A stretch of DNA of 64,000 bases from contig NZ_CP012881.1 of NCBI RefSeq assembly GCF_002224265.1, forward strand, positions 2,728,001-2,792,000, given 5' to 3'. Below are positions 1 to 8,477 of this stretch, piece by piece. The translations under genes and the position numbers were made by a program. The DNA is from Vibrio vulnificus NBRC 15645 = ATCC 27562. Its GTDB lineage: Bacteria; Pseudomonadota; Gammaproteobacteria; Enterobacterales; Vibrionaceae. How positions within the stretch are numbered: the first letter of the stretch is position 1; each line of letters begins with the position of its first letter. Below the pieces are notes generated by a model. That model saw only the letters and a list, made by a program, of their open reading frames with translations, was not told the origin of the DNA and did not search any database.

Positions 1-365
1 CTGGTTGTGAGAGTTGCCATAAGCAGACGGTGAAAACAGCCAAACGTGAGGCATTACCTGCATTGTCAGAACAAACCATTCATCCCTATACTGATTTATT
101 GTTGCACGATATGGGACCAGGTTTGGCGGACAATCGACCAGAATACCTAGCCAATGGTCAAGAGTGGCGAACGCCACCGTTGTGGGGCATTGGTTATACG
201 CAAGAAGTGAATGATCACACTTATTTTTTACACGATGGAAGAGCACGAAATCTGATGGAAGCGGTGCTTTGGCATGGTGGTGAAGCTGAAGCGGCCAAGC
301 AAAAGGTGTTGAAGATGTCAGCAAAAGAGCGCAATGCGTTGATCGCTTTCCTCAATTCACTATAG
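1..365 (+). CDS. Di-haem thiol oxidoreductase (DUF1111 family), C-terminal part
   Basis: The gene enters from the left edge; the frame is open from position 3 and the start lies outside. The first visible codons (6-20) encode CESCH, a CxxCH site for covalent c-type haem. The remainder matches the end of the DUF1111/MauG-like di-haem family: an LLLHDMGPGLAD segment and an LHDGRA segment followed by an LWHGGEA stretch and a final helix. These are periplasmic proteins resembling cytochrome c peroxidase, with an undefined oxidoreductase role. The imelysin-like lipoprotein begins 9 bases after the stop, so the two are surely cotranscribed. In other vibrios this gene sits in an imelysin cluster (known from the family). 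Substrate is unknown. Confidence 0.85.
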   Translation, partial: GCESCHKQTVKTAKREALPALSEQTIHPYTDLLLHDMGPGLADNRPEYLANGQEWRTPPLWGIGYTQEVNDHTYFLHDGRARNLMEAVLWHGGEAEAAKQKVLKMSAKERNALIAFLNSL

Positions 366-374
366 GGAGTGGCA

Positions 375-1400
375 ATGAAGATCATACAAATTTCACTTGC
401 AATGAGCGCGGCGCTGCTCTTTGTCGGTTGCCAATCAACAGCAGACTCGCTCAAGGTTTCACAACATCGTAGCGACGCGGTTTTCCATATCGAACGAGCG
501 GCAGCAGCCACTTTGGCTCAAGAGACCACAGAACTTGTTAGCGCGTTTGTGCATTACTGCCAGTCGCCAGAGGCGGGCATGGACATCGTCAAGAAACAGT
601 GGCACCGCAGTATGTTGAGCTGGATGGCGTTGCAAGGTCAAGAGCGCGGACCTGCAGCGGCGCTTGAGCAAAGCTGGAACGTACAATTTTGGCCAGATAA
701 AAAGAACACCACCGGACGCAAAATGTCCGCATTGATTCAGCAGAACAAAACATGGAAAGTAGATGACATCGCGGCACAAAGCGTGACGGTTCAAGGGCTG
801 GGTGCGATTGAATGGCTACTTTATGATGAAAGTTCAGATCTCAGCCGAAATGCTCAAACTTGCCAAACTGGGGTCGCGATTAGCCGTCATCTCAATCAAA
901 ACACGCAACGTATTTCGGATGCCTGGTCAAGTAATCCTTGGGCATCACTCAATGAACAAGAGTGGCACTCAGAGTACATTTCACTGCTGTCAAACCAATT
1001 GGAATATGCGATGAAAAAGCTGAGCCGTCCGTTAGCCAATATTGGTCAACCTCGCCCTTATTTTTCAGAATCATGGCGCTCTCAAACCTCGCTTTCCAAT
1101 CTAAAAGCGAACGTGGAAGCACTGAAAGCGCTGTATTTGGCCAACGGAGAGGGGCTAGACGCTACATTGAGGGGAATGGATAAAGTAGAGTTGGCAGATC
1201 GAGTGGTGAATCAGTTTGATGTGACTCTAGCGACTTGGCCTGAGCAAACGAGCTTATTTGCAGCGTTGCAAGACAAAGAAGGCTATCGAATGGCGTTGAC
1301 TCAGTTACGTAAATTGGAACAGTTAAAGTACCTCATCCACGACGAAGTGGCGGTCGAGTTAGGTGTCGTCATAGGATTCAATGCAACCGATGGTGACTAA
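375..1400 (+). CDS. Imelysin-family (M75-like) lipoprotein
   Basis: The protein opens with a lipoprotein signal peptide, hydrophobic residues 3-18 ending LLFVGC, so it is predicted to be acylated on Cys19 and envelope anchored. The body is alpha-helical and imelysin-like. The family motif normally written GxHxxE reads GLGAIEWLL here, so the histidine is replaced by glycine while the glutamate remains. I therefore do not predict metallopeptidase activity. The ATG at 375 is preferred over the in-frame GTG at 369 because AGGGAG at 364-369 is then correctly spaced. The gene overlaps the next one by 20 bases. Imelysin genes are often linked to iron uptake and di-haem proteins, but no iron-responsive site can be seen because the promoter is outside the window. 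Confidence 0.8.
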   Translation: MKIIQISLAMSAALLFVGCQSTADSLKVSQHRSDAVFHIERAAAATLAQETTELVSAFVHYCQSPEAGMDIVKKQWHRSMLSWMALQGQERGPAAALEQSWNVQFWPDKKNTTGRKMSALIQQNKTWKVDDIAAQSVTVQGLGAIEWLLYDESSDLSRNAQTCQTGVAISRHLNQNTQRISDAWSSNPWASLNEQEWHSEYISLLSNQLEYAMKKLSRPLANIGQPRPYFSESWRSQTSLSNLKANVEALKALYLANGEGLDATLRGMDKVELADRVVNQFDVTLATWPEQTSLFAALQDKEGYRMALTQLRKLEQLKYLIHDEVAVELGVVIGFNATDGD

Positions 1401-2475
1401 CGAGCAACGACGAACCTTATTAAAAGCTGCACTGTTTGGTGTGAGTGCGCCGCTCCTGCCTTTTGGCTGTGCATCAACCAGTAAAGATGCGAGACAAGCT
1501 GAACCCGCATTGGTGGGATGCGCGATTCGTGGACGTCACCAATATACAGCGGTAGTGGCTGATCAATATGGCCGACCACTACAGCAGTTGCCGCTTCCTG
1601 AACGTGGCCATGGTGTCGCCACCAATGCACATGGTCATGCGACGGTATTTGCACGTCGTCCGGGTAGTTTCTTCATGGTGTTTGACTATCACTCGGGAGA
1701 AACCATCCATCTGCAAAGTGCTCATCCCGAAAGGCATTTTTATGGCCACGGCGTCTACTCCCATGCAGGGGATTACCTCTTTGCCACCGAGGGAGAGCGC
1801 AGTACAAGCCGAGGTATTATCGGTGTGTACGATGTTGGCGACCGTTATAAAAAAGTCGCGGAGCTCAGCGGATTTGGCATTGGCCCTCATGAAGTGATCA
1901 TGATGCCTGATGGTGTATTGGCAATTGGTGTTGGCGGCGTTCATACCCTTGGTCGCGCGCCATTAAATTTGGACACCATGCGGCCATCGTTAAGTTACCT
2001 CTCACAACAAGGGAAACTGTTGGAGCAAGTTGCTTTATCGGATCCTAAGTTAAGCATTCGGCATCTCGCTCACGATGGTGCGGAAACGGTGTTATGTGGT
2101 CAGCAGTATCGAGGTGAGCCGGATGAGTATCCATCGCTGTTGGCGATGCACACTCGTGGAGGAGAGATGATTCCATTGCGTGCTGAACCAGAGCAGTGGG
2201 CTCGTTTTAATCATTACATCGCCAGCATTGCGGCAACATCCGATTGGATTTTGGCCACCTCACCGCCGGGCAACTGCTATGGTATCTGGTCTAAAGCCAC
2301 TGGAGAATTGGTGGAGTTAGCCGCACTGCCTGATGCCTCAGGCGTGGTGGTTTACCAAGATCAGTTTCGCGTGAACTCTGGGGCTGGAAAAGTGATCACC
2401 ACATCGGTCCAGATGGGCAGTGCTGAGATTCAATCGAATATTCAATGGGATAATCACTGGTCAAAATTATTGTGA
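1381..2475 (+). CDS. DUF1513 family beta-propeller-like exported protein
   Basis: A protein of 364 residues starting at ATG 1381, which has AGGA seven bases upstream inside the preceding gene. The N-terminus carries paired arginines (RRTLLKAALFG) and a hydrophobic run ending FGC, consistent with Tat export and lipidation. The body has repeated beta-rich segments with glycine/histidine turns (YGHGVYSHAG, GIGPHEV, HLAHDG), as expected of a seven-bladed propeller. DUF1513 proteins accompany imelysin and DUF1111 genes, and the 20-base overlap with the imelysin gene supports a shared envelope function. The biochemical role is not established. It is the last gene of the operon; a 31-base gap and a separate Shine-Dalgarno sequence lead to the next gene. 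Confidence 0.8.
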   Translation: MQPMVTNEQRRTLLKAALFGVSAPLLPFGCASTSKDARQAEPALVGCAIRGRHQYTAVVADQYGRPLQQLPLPERGHGVATNAHGHATVFARRPGSFFMVFDYHSGETIHLQSAHPERHFYGHGVYSHAGDYLFATEGERSTSRGIIGVYDVGDRYKKVAELSGFGIGPHEVIMMPDGVLAIGVGGVHTLGRAPLNLDTMRPSLSYLSQQGKLLEQVALSDPKLSIRHLAHDGAETVLCGQQYRGEPDEYPSLLAMHTRGGEMIPLRAEPEQWARFNHYIASIAATSDWILATSPPGNCYGIWSKATGELVELAALPDASGVVVYQDQFRVNSGAGKVITTSVQMGSAEIQSNIQWDNHWSKLL

Positions 2476-2557
2476 GTGACTTCGCTTAAAATCACACCTC
2501 TGTTCTTTGGGAAATTTGCCATACTTACTGAGTGGATTGAGTTCTCAAGGAGCAGAG

Positions 2558-4114
2558 ATGCGGTGGCAACGAGTGTTACTTATGATAGGCATTTTCTTCT
2601 CTAGTCCTTCTTGGTCACTGAGTGGATTGGAAGAGAAGCAGTGGTTGGATGGAAACTCTGCCGTGTTTGCCTATGTTCAGTTTCCTGAGTATGTTGAGCG
2701 CTTGTATCAAGGCAATCATCATCGACTCATTTGGTCTGACAATGAAGCGACCTCGCAACTTGAGTTCCAACTAGAACTGATCAAAACCGCATCTGTTAGC
2801 CCCTATTTTGACCACCAAATTAGTAAACTGAGACGCTATAAAAACGAGCAAAAGTGGTTTGAGTATGACATTGTTGCCACCGACCTGTTGCTTTCCTACA
2901 TCAGCTATTTGGAAAAACTTCCCCAACATGGCAAAGAGTGGCTCTTTACGCAGCCGTTAAGCCAAAGTTTGCCCGCGCCGTCCTATTCATCAATGAATCG
3001 TTTATCTGCAGATATTCAGGCTGGGTATTTGGCAACGTTTGTTCGCTCATTGCGTTCGCCGTTACAGCGCCATCAGCAGTTTGCCAATCGTTATAGTCGT
3101 TTACTAAAGGCGCGAGATCACGCCGTGCCGCTTTTTCATCAGGTGGGTTTATTGAAGCTGGGGGATAAACTGCCCGATAGAGCCAATTTGATCAAACGTT
3201 TAGAAGTGGTGGGTCTTGAAACCAGCCATTTGAAGCGGGATATCAAATACTACGACACGCAGCTTGAACTGGCGGTGAAACAATTTCAAAAAATGCATGG
3301 GCTGACGCAAGACGGTGTTGTCGGGCCTATTACCTTAAAATGGCTTAACATGACTCCCGCTCAGCGGCTGCACTCGATGGCGTTAAACTCTGAGCGTTCG
3401 AGACTTTGGCCAGAAGAACGAGATCTGCTGGTTTTGGTCAATGTGCCAGGCTATGAGATGAAGTTTTGGTATAAGGGCGAGGAGATCTTTGAATCCAAAG
3501 TGGTGGTTGGCAGAAAGAGCCGAAAAACGCCGATTATGGTGGGCAAGATGGATGGGGTGGTGCTGAATCCCGTATGGAACGTGCCAAAAACCATTATGGT
3601 CAAAGATATTTTGCCGAAAGTGAAATATGACCAAAGCTTCTTAACCAAACAAAATATTGAAATTATTGAAGGGTGGGACTCGCAAACCGCGGTGAATCCA
3701 CAAACCATTGATTGGACAAAGGTGTCACTCAAATCTTTCCCATACAAAATGCGTCAACTGGCCGGAGATAAAAACGCGCTAGGGCTGTACAAATTCAATA
3801 TTCCCAACAAGCGTGCGATCTTTTTGCACGACACTCCGTCAAAAAGTTTGTTCCAAGAAGACAGCCGAGCGTTCAGCTCTGGGTGTGTGCGGGTTCAAAA
3901 TGCCGATCAGTTTGCGCTGCAATTGCTGAAAACCCAAGGGTTGGAGGAGGAGCTCTCTAATTTAGCCACTCGGCAAGAGGCCAACACTATGATCCCCCTC
4001 AGGCGTCGGATTCCGGTGCATATCATCTATCAGACAGTGTGGTTTGAAGGGGAAGAGCTGAACTACCGCGATGATATCTATCAGTACGATCTCGTGGATG
4101 ATCACAAAGGCTGA
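2558..4114 (+). CDS. ldtD: L,D-transpeptidase YcbB/LdtD
   Basis: This exported enzyme forms 3-3 crosslinks in peptidoglycan, joining two diaminopimelate residues. The start at 2558 gives a short signal peptide (LLMIGIFFSSPSWS) and has AAGGA eight bases upstream; the longer frame from 2507 has neither. Domain order: a helical N-terminal region, a peptidoglycan-binding domain (around FQKMHGLTQDGVVGP, residues ~235-275), then the YkuD catalytic domain with HDTP and the SSGCVRV active-site motif, nucleophile Cys443 in this numbering. Total 518 residues, close to E. coli YcbB (about 615) but shorter. It precedes mepK and ycbL as in E. coli (ycbB-ycbK-ycbL), which links crosslink formation to crosslink cleavage. 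Confidence 0.92.
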   Translation: MRWQRVLLMIGIFFSSPSWSLSGLEEKQWLDGNSAVFAYVQFPEYVERLYQGNHHRLIWSDNEATSQLEFQLELIKTASVSPYFDHQISKLRRYKNEQKWFEYDIVATDLLLSYISYLEKLPQHGKEWLFTQPLSQSLPAPSYSSMNRLSADIQAGYLATFVRSLRSPLQRHQQFANRYSRLLKARDHAVPLFHQVGLLKLGDKLPDRANLIKRLEVVGLETSHLKRDIKYYDTQLELAVKQFQKMHGLTQDGVVGPITLKWLNMTPAQRLHSMALNSERSRLWPEERDLLVLVNVPGYEMKFWYKGEEIFESKVVVGRKSRKTPIMVGKMDGVVLNPVWNVPKTIMVKDILPKVKYDQSFLTKQNIEIIEGWDSQTAVNPQTIDWTKVSLKSFPYKMRQLAGDKNALGLYKFNIPNKRAIFLHDTPSKSLFQEDSRAFSSGCVRVQNADQFALQLLKTQGLEEELSNLATRQEANTMIPLRRRIPVHIIYQTVWFEGEELNYRDDIYQYDLVDDHKG

Positions 4115-4141
4115 AAATTGAACAAAAATTTACATAAGAAA

Positions 4142-4176
4142 AAAAGAGTGTTTACTCAATAACTAATCACTCTTTT
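4142..4176 (+). terminator. Terminator-like hairpin after ldtD
   Basis: Arms AAAAGAGTG (4142-4150) and CACTCTTTT (4168-4176) pair perfectly over 9 bases around a 17-base loop, 27 bases past the ldtD stop. The T run is inside the stem, so this is a weak intrinsic terminator at best. Confidence 0.5.
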
Positions 4177-4277
4177 ACCGAAGTTTGCCCTATTTGGGCG
4201 CGTTTTATGCATTTGACGTGAAAAATACCTTCCGATAAGGTTCGCTGCTGAAGTAATTTTTAGTGGTGACTTTATTC

Positions 4278-4823
4278 ATGTCTGATCAATATTCTCGACG
4301 ACAATTTTTACGTATGACCGGTGGGGGGTTATTGCTGGCGTCAGCCATGCCTAAACTTGCCATGGCGTCGTATCCTGATCAGCCTCGTACTCTTGCGTTC
4401 AACAATCTACACACAGGTGAGTTACTTGAAACTTGCTATTTTGACGGTTCGACTTATCTGATTGAAGAGTTGGCGCGTATTGACAAGATTTGCCGAGATT
4501 TTCGCCAAAACGAAGTGCACCCAATGGATCGCCGTTTGTTTGATCGCCTGACTCAAATTCAAAAACTGATCGGTACAGAAAACGAAGTCCAAATCATTTC
4601 AGGTTACCGATCGCCACAAACCAACGCCGCGTTGCGCGCTAAATCCTCTGGTGTGGCGAAGAAAAGCTATCATATGCTTGGACGAGCCATCGACTTTCGC
4701 CTTGATGGCGTGAAGCTTTCAACGGTGCGCGATGCCGCTTTGAGTCTCGAAGCCGGTGGGGTCGGGTACTATCCGGGCAGTAATTTTGTCCATATCGACA
4801 CGGGTCCGGTTCGCTCTTGGTGA
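4278..4823 (+). CDS. mepK: Murein endopeptidase MepK (YcbK, DUF882/M15-like)
   Basis: Closely resembles E. coli YcbK, now MepK, an endopeptidase reported to cut 3-3 and 4-3 peptidoglycan crosslinks. The N-terminus has a Tat-type signal (SRRQFLRMTGGG then a hydrophobic run ending MAMA-S). The core carries the zinc-site motifs: SGYRSPQTNAALR, KKSYHMLGRAIDF (His and Asp ligands) and the closing GVGYYPGSNFVHIDTG (His ligand). Length 181 residues equals the E. coli protein. ATG 4278 is chosen over the upstream GTG at 4263 because it puts the twin arginines seven residues in. It lies between ldtD and ycbL; pairing a 3-3 crosslink maker with a 3-3 crosslink cutter makes functional sense. Confidence 0.9.
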   Translation: MSDQYSRRQFLRMTGGGLLLASAMPKLAMASYPDQPRTLAFNNLHTGELLETCYFDGSTYLIEELARIDKICRDFRQNEVHPMDRRLFDRLTQIQKLIGTENEVQIISGYRSPQTNAALRAKSSGVAKKSYHMLGRAIDFRLDGVKLSTVRDAALSLEAGGVGYYPGSNFVHIDTGPVRSW

Positions 4824-4892
4824 TGGGTCACCTTGTTTTTCGACGCTTCCGGTGTCATAGTTTCGCCCAGTTCGAAATTGACCGAGGTTGCT

Positions 4893-5549
4893 ATGGCACT
4901 TAAATATCAGATTGTTCCCGTTACTCCATTTGCACAAAACTGTTCGATTGTTTGGTGCGATGACACCATGAAAGGTATCGTCATCGACCCAGGTGGCGAT
5001 GAAAAGCAACTTGCCGTGATCATCAAAGAATTGGGTGTGGAAGTGGTCAATTTGGTATTAACCCATGGTCATTTGGATCACGTTGGCGGAACCGAGCGTC
5101 TGGCTGAAATGCTTGATGGTATCGAGATTGTTGGCCCTCATAAAGCAGACAACTTTTGGCTACAAGGTCTGGAAGGGCAAAGTCAAATGTTTGGCTTTCC
5201 GTTGACAGAGGCGTTTGAACCAAACCAATGGCTCAATGATGGTGACGAAGTACGTTTTGGCAATCAAGTGCTGCAAGTACTTCACACTCCTGGGCATACT
5301 CCGGGTCACGTGGTGTTGTACAGTGAAGAGGCGCGTCGTGCGTTTGTCGGGGATGTGCTATTTAGTGGCAGCATTGGCCGAACGGATTTCCCTCAAGGTG
5401 ATTTCAATACGCTGATCGCGTCAATCAAAAATAAGCTGTGGCCACTGGGCAATGACGTCACCTTTATTCCGGGTCATGGTCCGGAATCTACGTTTGGGCA
5501 CGAGCGTCGAACCAATCCTTTCGTGGCTGACGAAATGCCACTGTACTAA
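4893..5549 (+). CDS. ycbL: YcbL-type metallo-beta-lactamase-fold hydrolase
   Basis: A 218-residue cytosolic protein of the metallo-beta-lactamase superfamily. The zinc motif THGHLDH lies at about residue 55, followed by the HTPGHTPGH stretch and a terminal PGHGPESTFGHER segment, giving the His/Asp ligand set of glyoxalase II-like enzymes. YcbL of enterobacteria has weak type II glyoxalase activity, so a thioesterase role is likely but the natural substrate is unclear. The start at ATG 4893 has GAGG nine bases upstream and begins with the family's usual MALKYQIVPVTPFAQN; the longer open frame from 4833 adds an unlikely extension. It follows mepK by 69 bases. Confidence 0.88.
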   Translation: MALKYQIVPVTPFAQNCSIVWCDDTMKGIVIDPGGDEKQLAVIIKELGVEVVNLVLTHGHLDHVGGTERLAEMLDGIEIVGPHKADNFWLQGLEGQSQMFGFPLTEAFEPNQWLNDGDEVRFGNQVLQVLHTPGHTPGHVVLYSEEARRAFVGDVLFSGSIGRTDFPQGDFNTLIASIKNKLWPLGNDVTFIPGHGPESTFGHERRTNPFVADEMPLY

Positions 5550-5573
5550 CTGCTACGGTACTAGCGGTTTTTA
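5550..5573 (+). terminator. Short terminator after ycbL
   Basis: CTGCTA (5550-5555) pairs with TAGCGG (5562-5567, one G-T pair) and is followed directly by TTTTTA. It begins one base after the ycbL stop. Confidence 0.6.
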
Positions 5574-5622
5574 TCGTGTAAGCCAGCTAAGGAGACAACT
5601 CGTCGTGTTTCTTTGGTTGGCT

Positions 5623-6291
5623 TTATTGATCGGGTTCCGCCGCCGCTAAGTAGCGCCTTGCTAGGCCAACAAACTCTTCTGCTTCTCTATCCAAATCTTG
5701 CGCTGAAATAAAAATATCGTAATCGAAAAAACGTCGTTGATATTTCATGCGATTCGCCAGCATCGCCTGTAAACCCGTGTGCTCTATCCCTTGCTCATCA
5801 ATATATGGTTGGGGATCCAATACCATCTCTTCAAATTGGCTTTCGCACTGATGTTGTCGCGCGCCGAGGTAAAGCAGTGCGCGTTGGCTGAGCAGAATTT
5901 CCGTCGAAACGCGAGGGCAGATCGCCATCAAATAGGGTGAGTAGTGCAGCAGTTTGATGCCAATCCACGGCAAAGGCTGATGCCAGCCTTCCGATTCATA
6001 GGTACAAATGCCAATTTTTTCGATGTTCTTCCATTTTACAACCCAACCACCTTGAAAGAGATGTTGCTGGAAGTGCGTGGGCGTGAGCGTATAGGCGACG
6101 GTGCTGCGTTGTATCAGGTAGACACCAAACAGCGCAATGGTGATGAGCAGGCCAACAGAGAGCAGCGCTTGCGGCCAGCTTGGAGACAGAAGCAAGAGCA
6201 AACCGCCGACAATCGCAAATACCACCACCAGCCCTTTAACAAAAACCGAGCTGGCGAGTTGATAGCGGTTTGACAACTGGAGAGTTTGCAT
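5623..6291 (-). CDS. DUF2982 family inner-membrane protein
   Basis: 222 residues with two adjacent membrane spans (about 14-37 and 40-62), then a soluble region beginning with a PH-like strand pattern (YTLTPTHFQQHLFQGGWVVKWKNIEKIGI) and ending in a charged helical tail. I recognise it as DUF2982, a family largely restricted to Vibrio and relatives, with no known function. The start ATG at 6291 has AAGGA correctly spaced upstream. It is transcribed towards ycbL, separated by the ycbL terminator. The WxxI pattern after two spans resembles bacterial PH-domain membrane proteins, which suggests a bilayer-associated regulatory or scaffold role; that is inference only. Confidence 0.72.
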   Translation of the reverse strand: MQTLQLSNRYQLASSVFVKGLVVVFAIVGGLLLLLSPSWPQALLSVGLLITIALFGVYLIQRSTVAYTLTPTHFQQHLFQGGWVVKWKNIEKIGICTYESEGWHQPLPWIGIKLLHYSPYLMAICPRVSTEILLSQRALLYLGARQHQCESQFEEMVLDPQPYIDEQGIEHTGLQAMLANRMKYQRRFFDYDIFISAQDLDREAEEFVGLARRYLAAAEPDQ

Positions 6292-6539
6292 TGTGTTCCT
6301 TAACTCGTTTTGAGCCGTTAGTGCCGGAGGCGGAATGATGTGAACTATAACGACATTTTACGTTTGGATACCCAATTAAGTTCATTATCTTATTGATTAA
6401 AGAATAGTCTCTCTCCGCTCATAACGCATTTTTCGCCACTGTTCACTGCTTAAGCCTACAAATCGAGCTGAAATTTTGGTATAAAACGCGCTTCAAATTT
6501 TCATCCCTGCTGATAAGCAGTGAACTGGAGACACATTTA

Positions 6540-6938
6540 ATGAGACTTGCTCATAAGCGTAAAGTGCAGATGAAACTGCAAAAACGCATTAAAGCAGCTG
6601 TAGCGAATTTGGCTGCTGCATCAAATACAGTTAAGCCAGCTGCAGAAAAAACCGTTATCTCTAAGTCAGTGGCTGAGAAAAAAGTCGTTGCGACCAAAGT
6701 GGCTGCTTCATCTGCAGTAAACACAGAGATTTCTCTGACGCCTAAGCAGCAACAAGTGCTGGATATCGTTGCCGCCAATGCAGAAGGCATTAACCCGAAA
6801 AGCATCGGCCTTGCAGCAGGTCAAGAAGATGCTAAAGCGGCATCTTGGGCGACTGGCGCACTGAAAAAACTGCTTGAAGATAACCTAGTGCAGAAAGAGC
6901 AGCTTGTAGGTAACAAGGTGATCTACAAGTTGGCGTAA
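6540..6938 (+). CDS. Basic Ala/Lys-rich protein with C-terminal winged-helix-like domain
   Basis: 132 residues. The first 60 are rich in Lys, Ala, Val and Ser with low complexity, like a histone H1 tail. From about residue 62 (ISLTPKQQQVLDIV) a compact domain follows the helix-turn-helix-wing outline: GINPKSIGLAAGQ, then WATGALKKLLEDNLVQKEQ and a closing strand pair NKVIYKLA, reminiscent of MarR-type winged helices. It probably binds DNA or RNA; the exact role is unknown. CTGGAG ten bases before the ATG supports the start. It is a monocistronic gene with its own intergenic region on each side and a strong terminator behind it, which suggests substantial expression. Confidence 0.75.
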   Translation: MRLAHKRKVQMKLQKRIKAAVANLAAASNTVKPAAEKTVISKSVAEKKVVATKVAASSAVNTEISLTPKQQQVLDIVAANAEGINPKSIGLAAGQEDAKAASWATGALKKLLEDNLVQKEQLVGNKVIYKLA

Positions 6939-6995
6939 TGCGCTGATTCGCCTAGGCGGTTTGTCATCGAGTGTGACGAATACTCAAGTAAGAAG

Positions 6996-7018
6996 CCCCC
7001 ACTGATTGGGGGTTTTTT
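6996..7018 (+). terminator. Rho-independent terminator
   Basis: CCCCC (6996-7000) and GGGGG (7008-7012) form a G+C stem followed by TTTTTT (7013-7018), 57 bases after the stop of the basic winged-helix gene. Confidence 0.85.
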
Positions 7019-7020
7019 CT

Positions 7021-7383
7021 GTCTTTCATCTTTCTCTGACCTTATTTTGAAGCATCATTTGGTTTCTGATGCCTACATGTTTGTATCGAATTCATCACAT
7101 TTTAGACAAAGCTTGTTAAATATCTTTGATGATACTACCTACGTAGTTCTTCTCTATCTGGTATGTGTTATTGAAGAGTGAAGTCTAATAAAGACAATCT
7201 CATAGCAGAGCTTTAGTCAATATCCTACGTGTTTATACGTATTTGCGTGAGCTAGAGTAGGTTGCCACTTCCCTTTCCCTTGCGTGTTCCTGCCGATTAA
7301 CAAAGTGTGTTTTTTGTTTCATGTTTAACATGAATTTCCAATGTCAATTGATCCGACATGAATAAAAACAAAGGACGTGAAAC
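7021..7383 (+). promoter_or_regulatory. Long upstream region of the TRAP operon
   Basis: A gene-free stretch of 363 bases with no credible small ORF. It contains three TACGT-type motifs: the palindrome CTACGTAG (7139-7146), CCTACGT (7224-7230) and TACGTA (7236-7241). Nearer the gene are a perfect inverted repeat at 7318-7334 and ATGTC-n9-GACAT (7341-7359). The TRAP operon has its own two-component system, so these are candidate binding sites for its NarL-type regulator. AAGGA at 7371-7375 is the dctP ribosome binding site. Assignment of any motif to the regulator is inference. Confidence 0.55.
7318..7334. promoter_or_regulatory. Perfect inverted repeat upstream of dctP
   Basis: TTCATGT-TTA-ACATGAA, two 7-base arms with a 3-base spacer, 50 bases before the dctP start. 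A third copy of the half-site ACATGAA occurs at 7356-7362. Compact dyads like this are typical protein operators. Confidence 0.55.
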
Positions 7384-8472
7384 ATGAGTCTTATCCAAAG
7401 AACGATAAAACGAGTGCTAAAAACGACGGCGGTTGCGGCCGCGCTCGCTTTAGTGGCTACCACTGCAAACGCTGCTGATAAAGTCTATCGCTTGAAACTG
7501 GCAGAAACTTGGGGGCCAAACTTCCCAATTTTCGGTGATGCTACGAAAAATATGGCCAAAATGGCGGAAGAGATGTCAAACGGCCGTTTGCAAATCCGTA
7601 TCGACTCTGCCAACAAGCACAAGGCGCCACTCGGCGTGTTTGATATGGTGAAATCGGGTCAATACGATCTTGGTCACTCGGCGTCTTACTACTGGAAAGG
7701 CAAAGTACCGAATACACTTTACTTCACCTCTATGCCGTTTGGCATGTTACCAGCGGAGCAGTACGCGTGGTTCTACCAAGGCGGTGGGATGGAATTGATG
7801 GAGAAGGTGTATGCACCGCATAACCTGCTGTCTTTCCCAGGCGGCAATACCGATACCCAGATGGGCGGCTGGTTCCAAAAAGAGATCAACTCGGTCGATG
7901 ACTTACAAGGGCTGAAAATGCGCATTCCAGGTTTTGCCGGTGAAATCCTAGCTGAACTTGGTGCAAAACCAACTAACATTGCCCCGGGTGAGCTTTATAC
8001 CTCACTTGAGCGCCGTACTATTGATGCGTTGGAATGGGTTGGCCCGTCACTTGACCTGCGTATGGGCTTCCACAAAATTGCCCCTTACTACTACACCGGT
8101 TGGCATGAGCCAGGCACAGAACTCCAATTCTTGGTGAACAAACGCACTTGGGATGGTCTGCCTGATGATCTGAAAGCGATTTTAAAAGTCGCAATGAAGA
8201 CCGCGGCCTATGACATGTACGTTCAATCTGTGCATGAGAGTGGTAAGAACTGGGCGTCGATTAAATCAGAATACCCGAATGTTCAGGTGAAAGATTTCCC
8301 TGCGTCGGTGATGACAGCGCTTCGCACGGCGAATGACAAATTATTGAAAGAACATGCCGCGCAAGATGCGTTGGCAAAAGAAATCCAAGAGTCTCAGGCA
8401 GCTTATATCAAGCAAGTTCGCCCATGGACAGATATTTCTGCCCGTGCTTATCTCAATAGCCAAGCACAGTAA
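7384..8472 (+). CDS. dctP: TRAP transporter solute-binding protein (DctP family)
   Basis: Periplasmic receptor that delivers a carboxylated substrate to the DctQM membrane complex. A cleavable signal peptide covers residues 1-30 (ATTANA-A). The mature protein has the DctP landmarks: PLGVFDMVKSGQYDLGHSASYYWKG, the TQMGGWFQKEI segment, the LKMRIPGFAGEIL helix with the arginine that contacts the substrate carboxylate, and PGELYTSLERRTIDALEWVGP. The MGGWF and YTSLERxxIDA wording is that of the TakP/FcbT-like branch, which binds 2-oxo acids or related hydroxy/aromatic acids, so a 2-oxo acid is a reasonable guess. It is first in dctP-dctQ-dctM. Confidence 0.9.
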   Translation: MSLIQRTIKRVLKTTAVAAALALVATTANAADKVYRLKLAETWGPNFPIFGDATKNMAKMAEEMSNGRLQIRIDSANKHKAPLGVFDMVKSGQYDLGHSASYYWKGKVPNTLYFTSMPFGMLPAEQYAWFYQGGGMELMEKVYAPHNLLSFPGGNTDTQMGGWFQKEINSVDDLQGLKMRIPGFAGEILAELGAKPTNIAPGELYTSLERRTIDALEWVGPSLDLRMGFHKIAPYYYTGWHEPGTELQFLVNKRTWDGLPDDLKAILKVAMKTAAYDMYVQSVHESGKNWASIKSEYPNVQVKDFPASVMTALRTANDKLLKEHAAQDALAKEIQESQAAYIKQVRPWTDISARAYLNSQAQ

Positions 8473-8477
8473 GAAAT

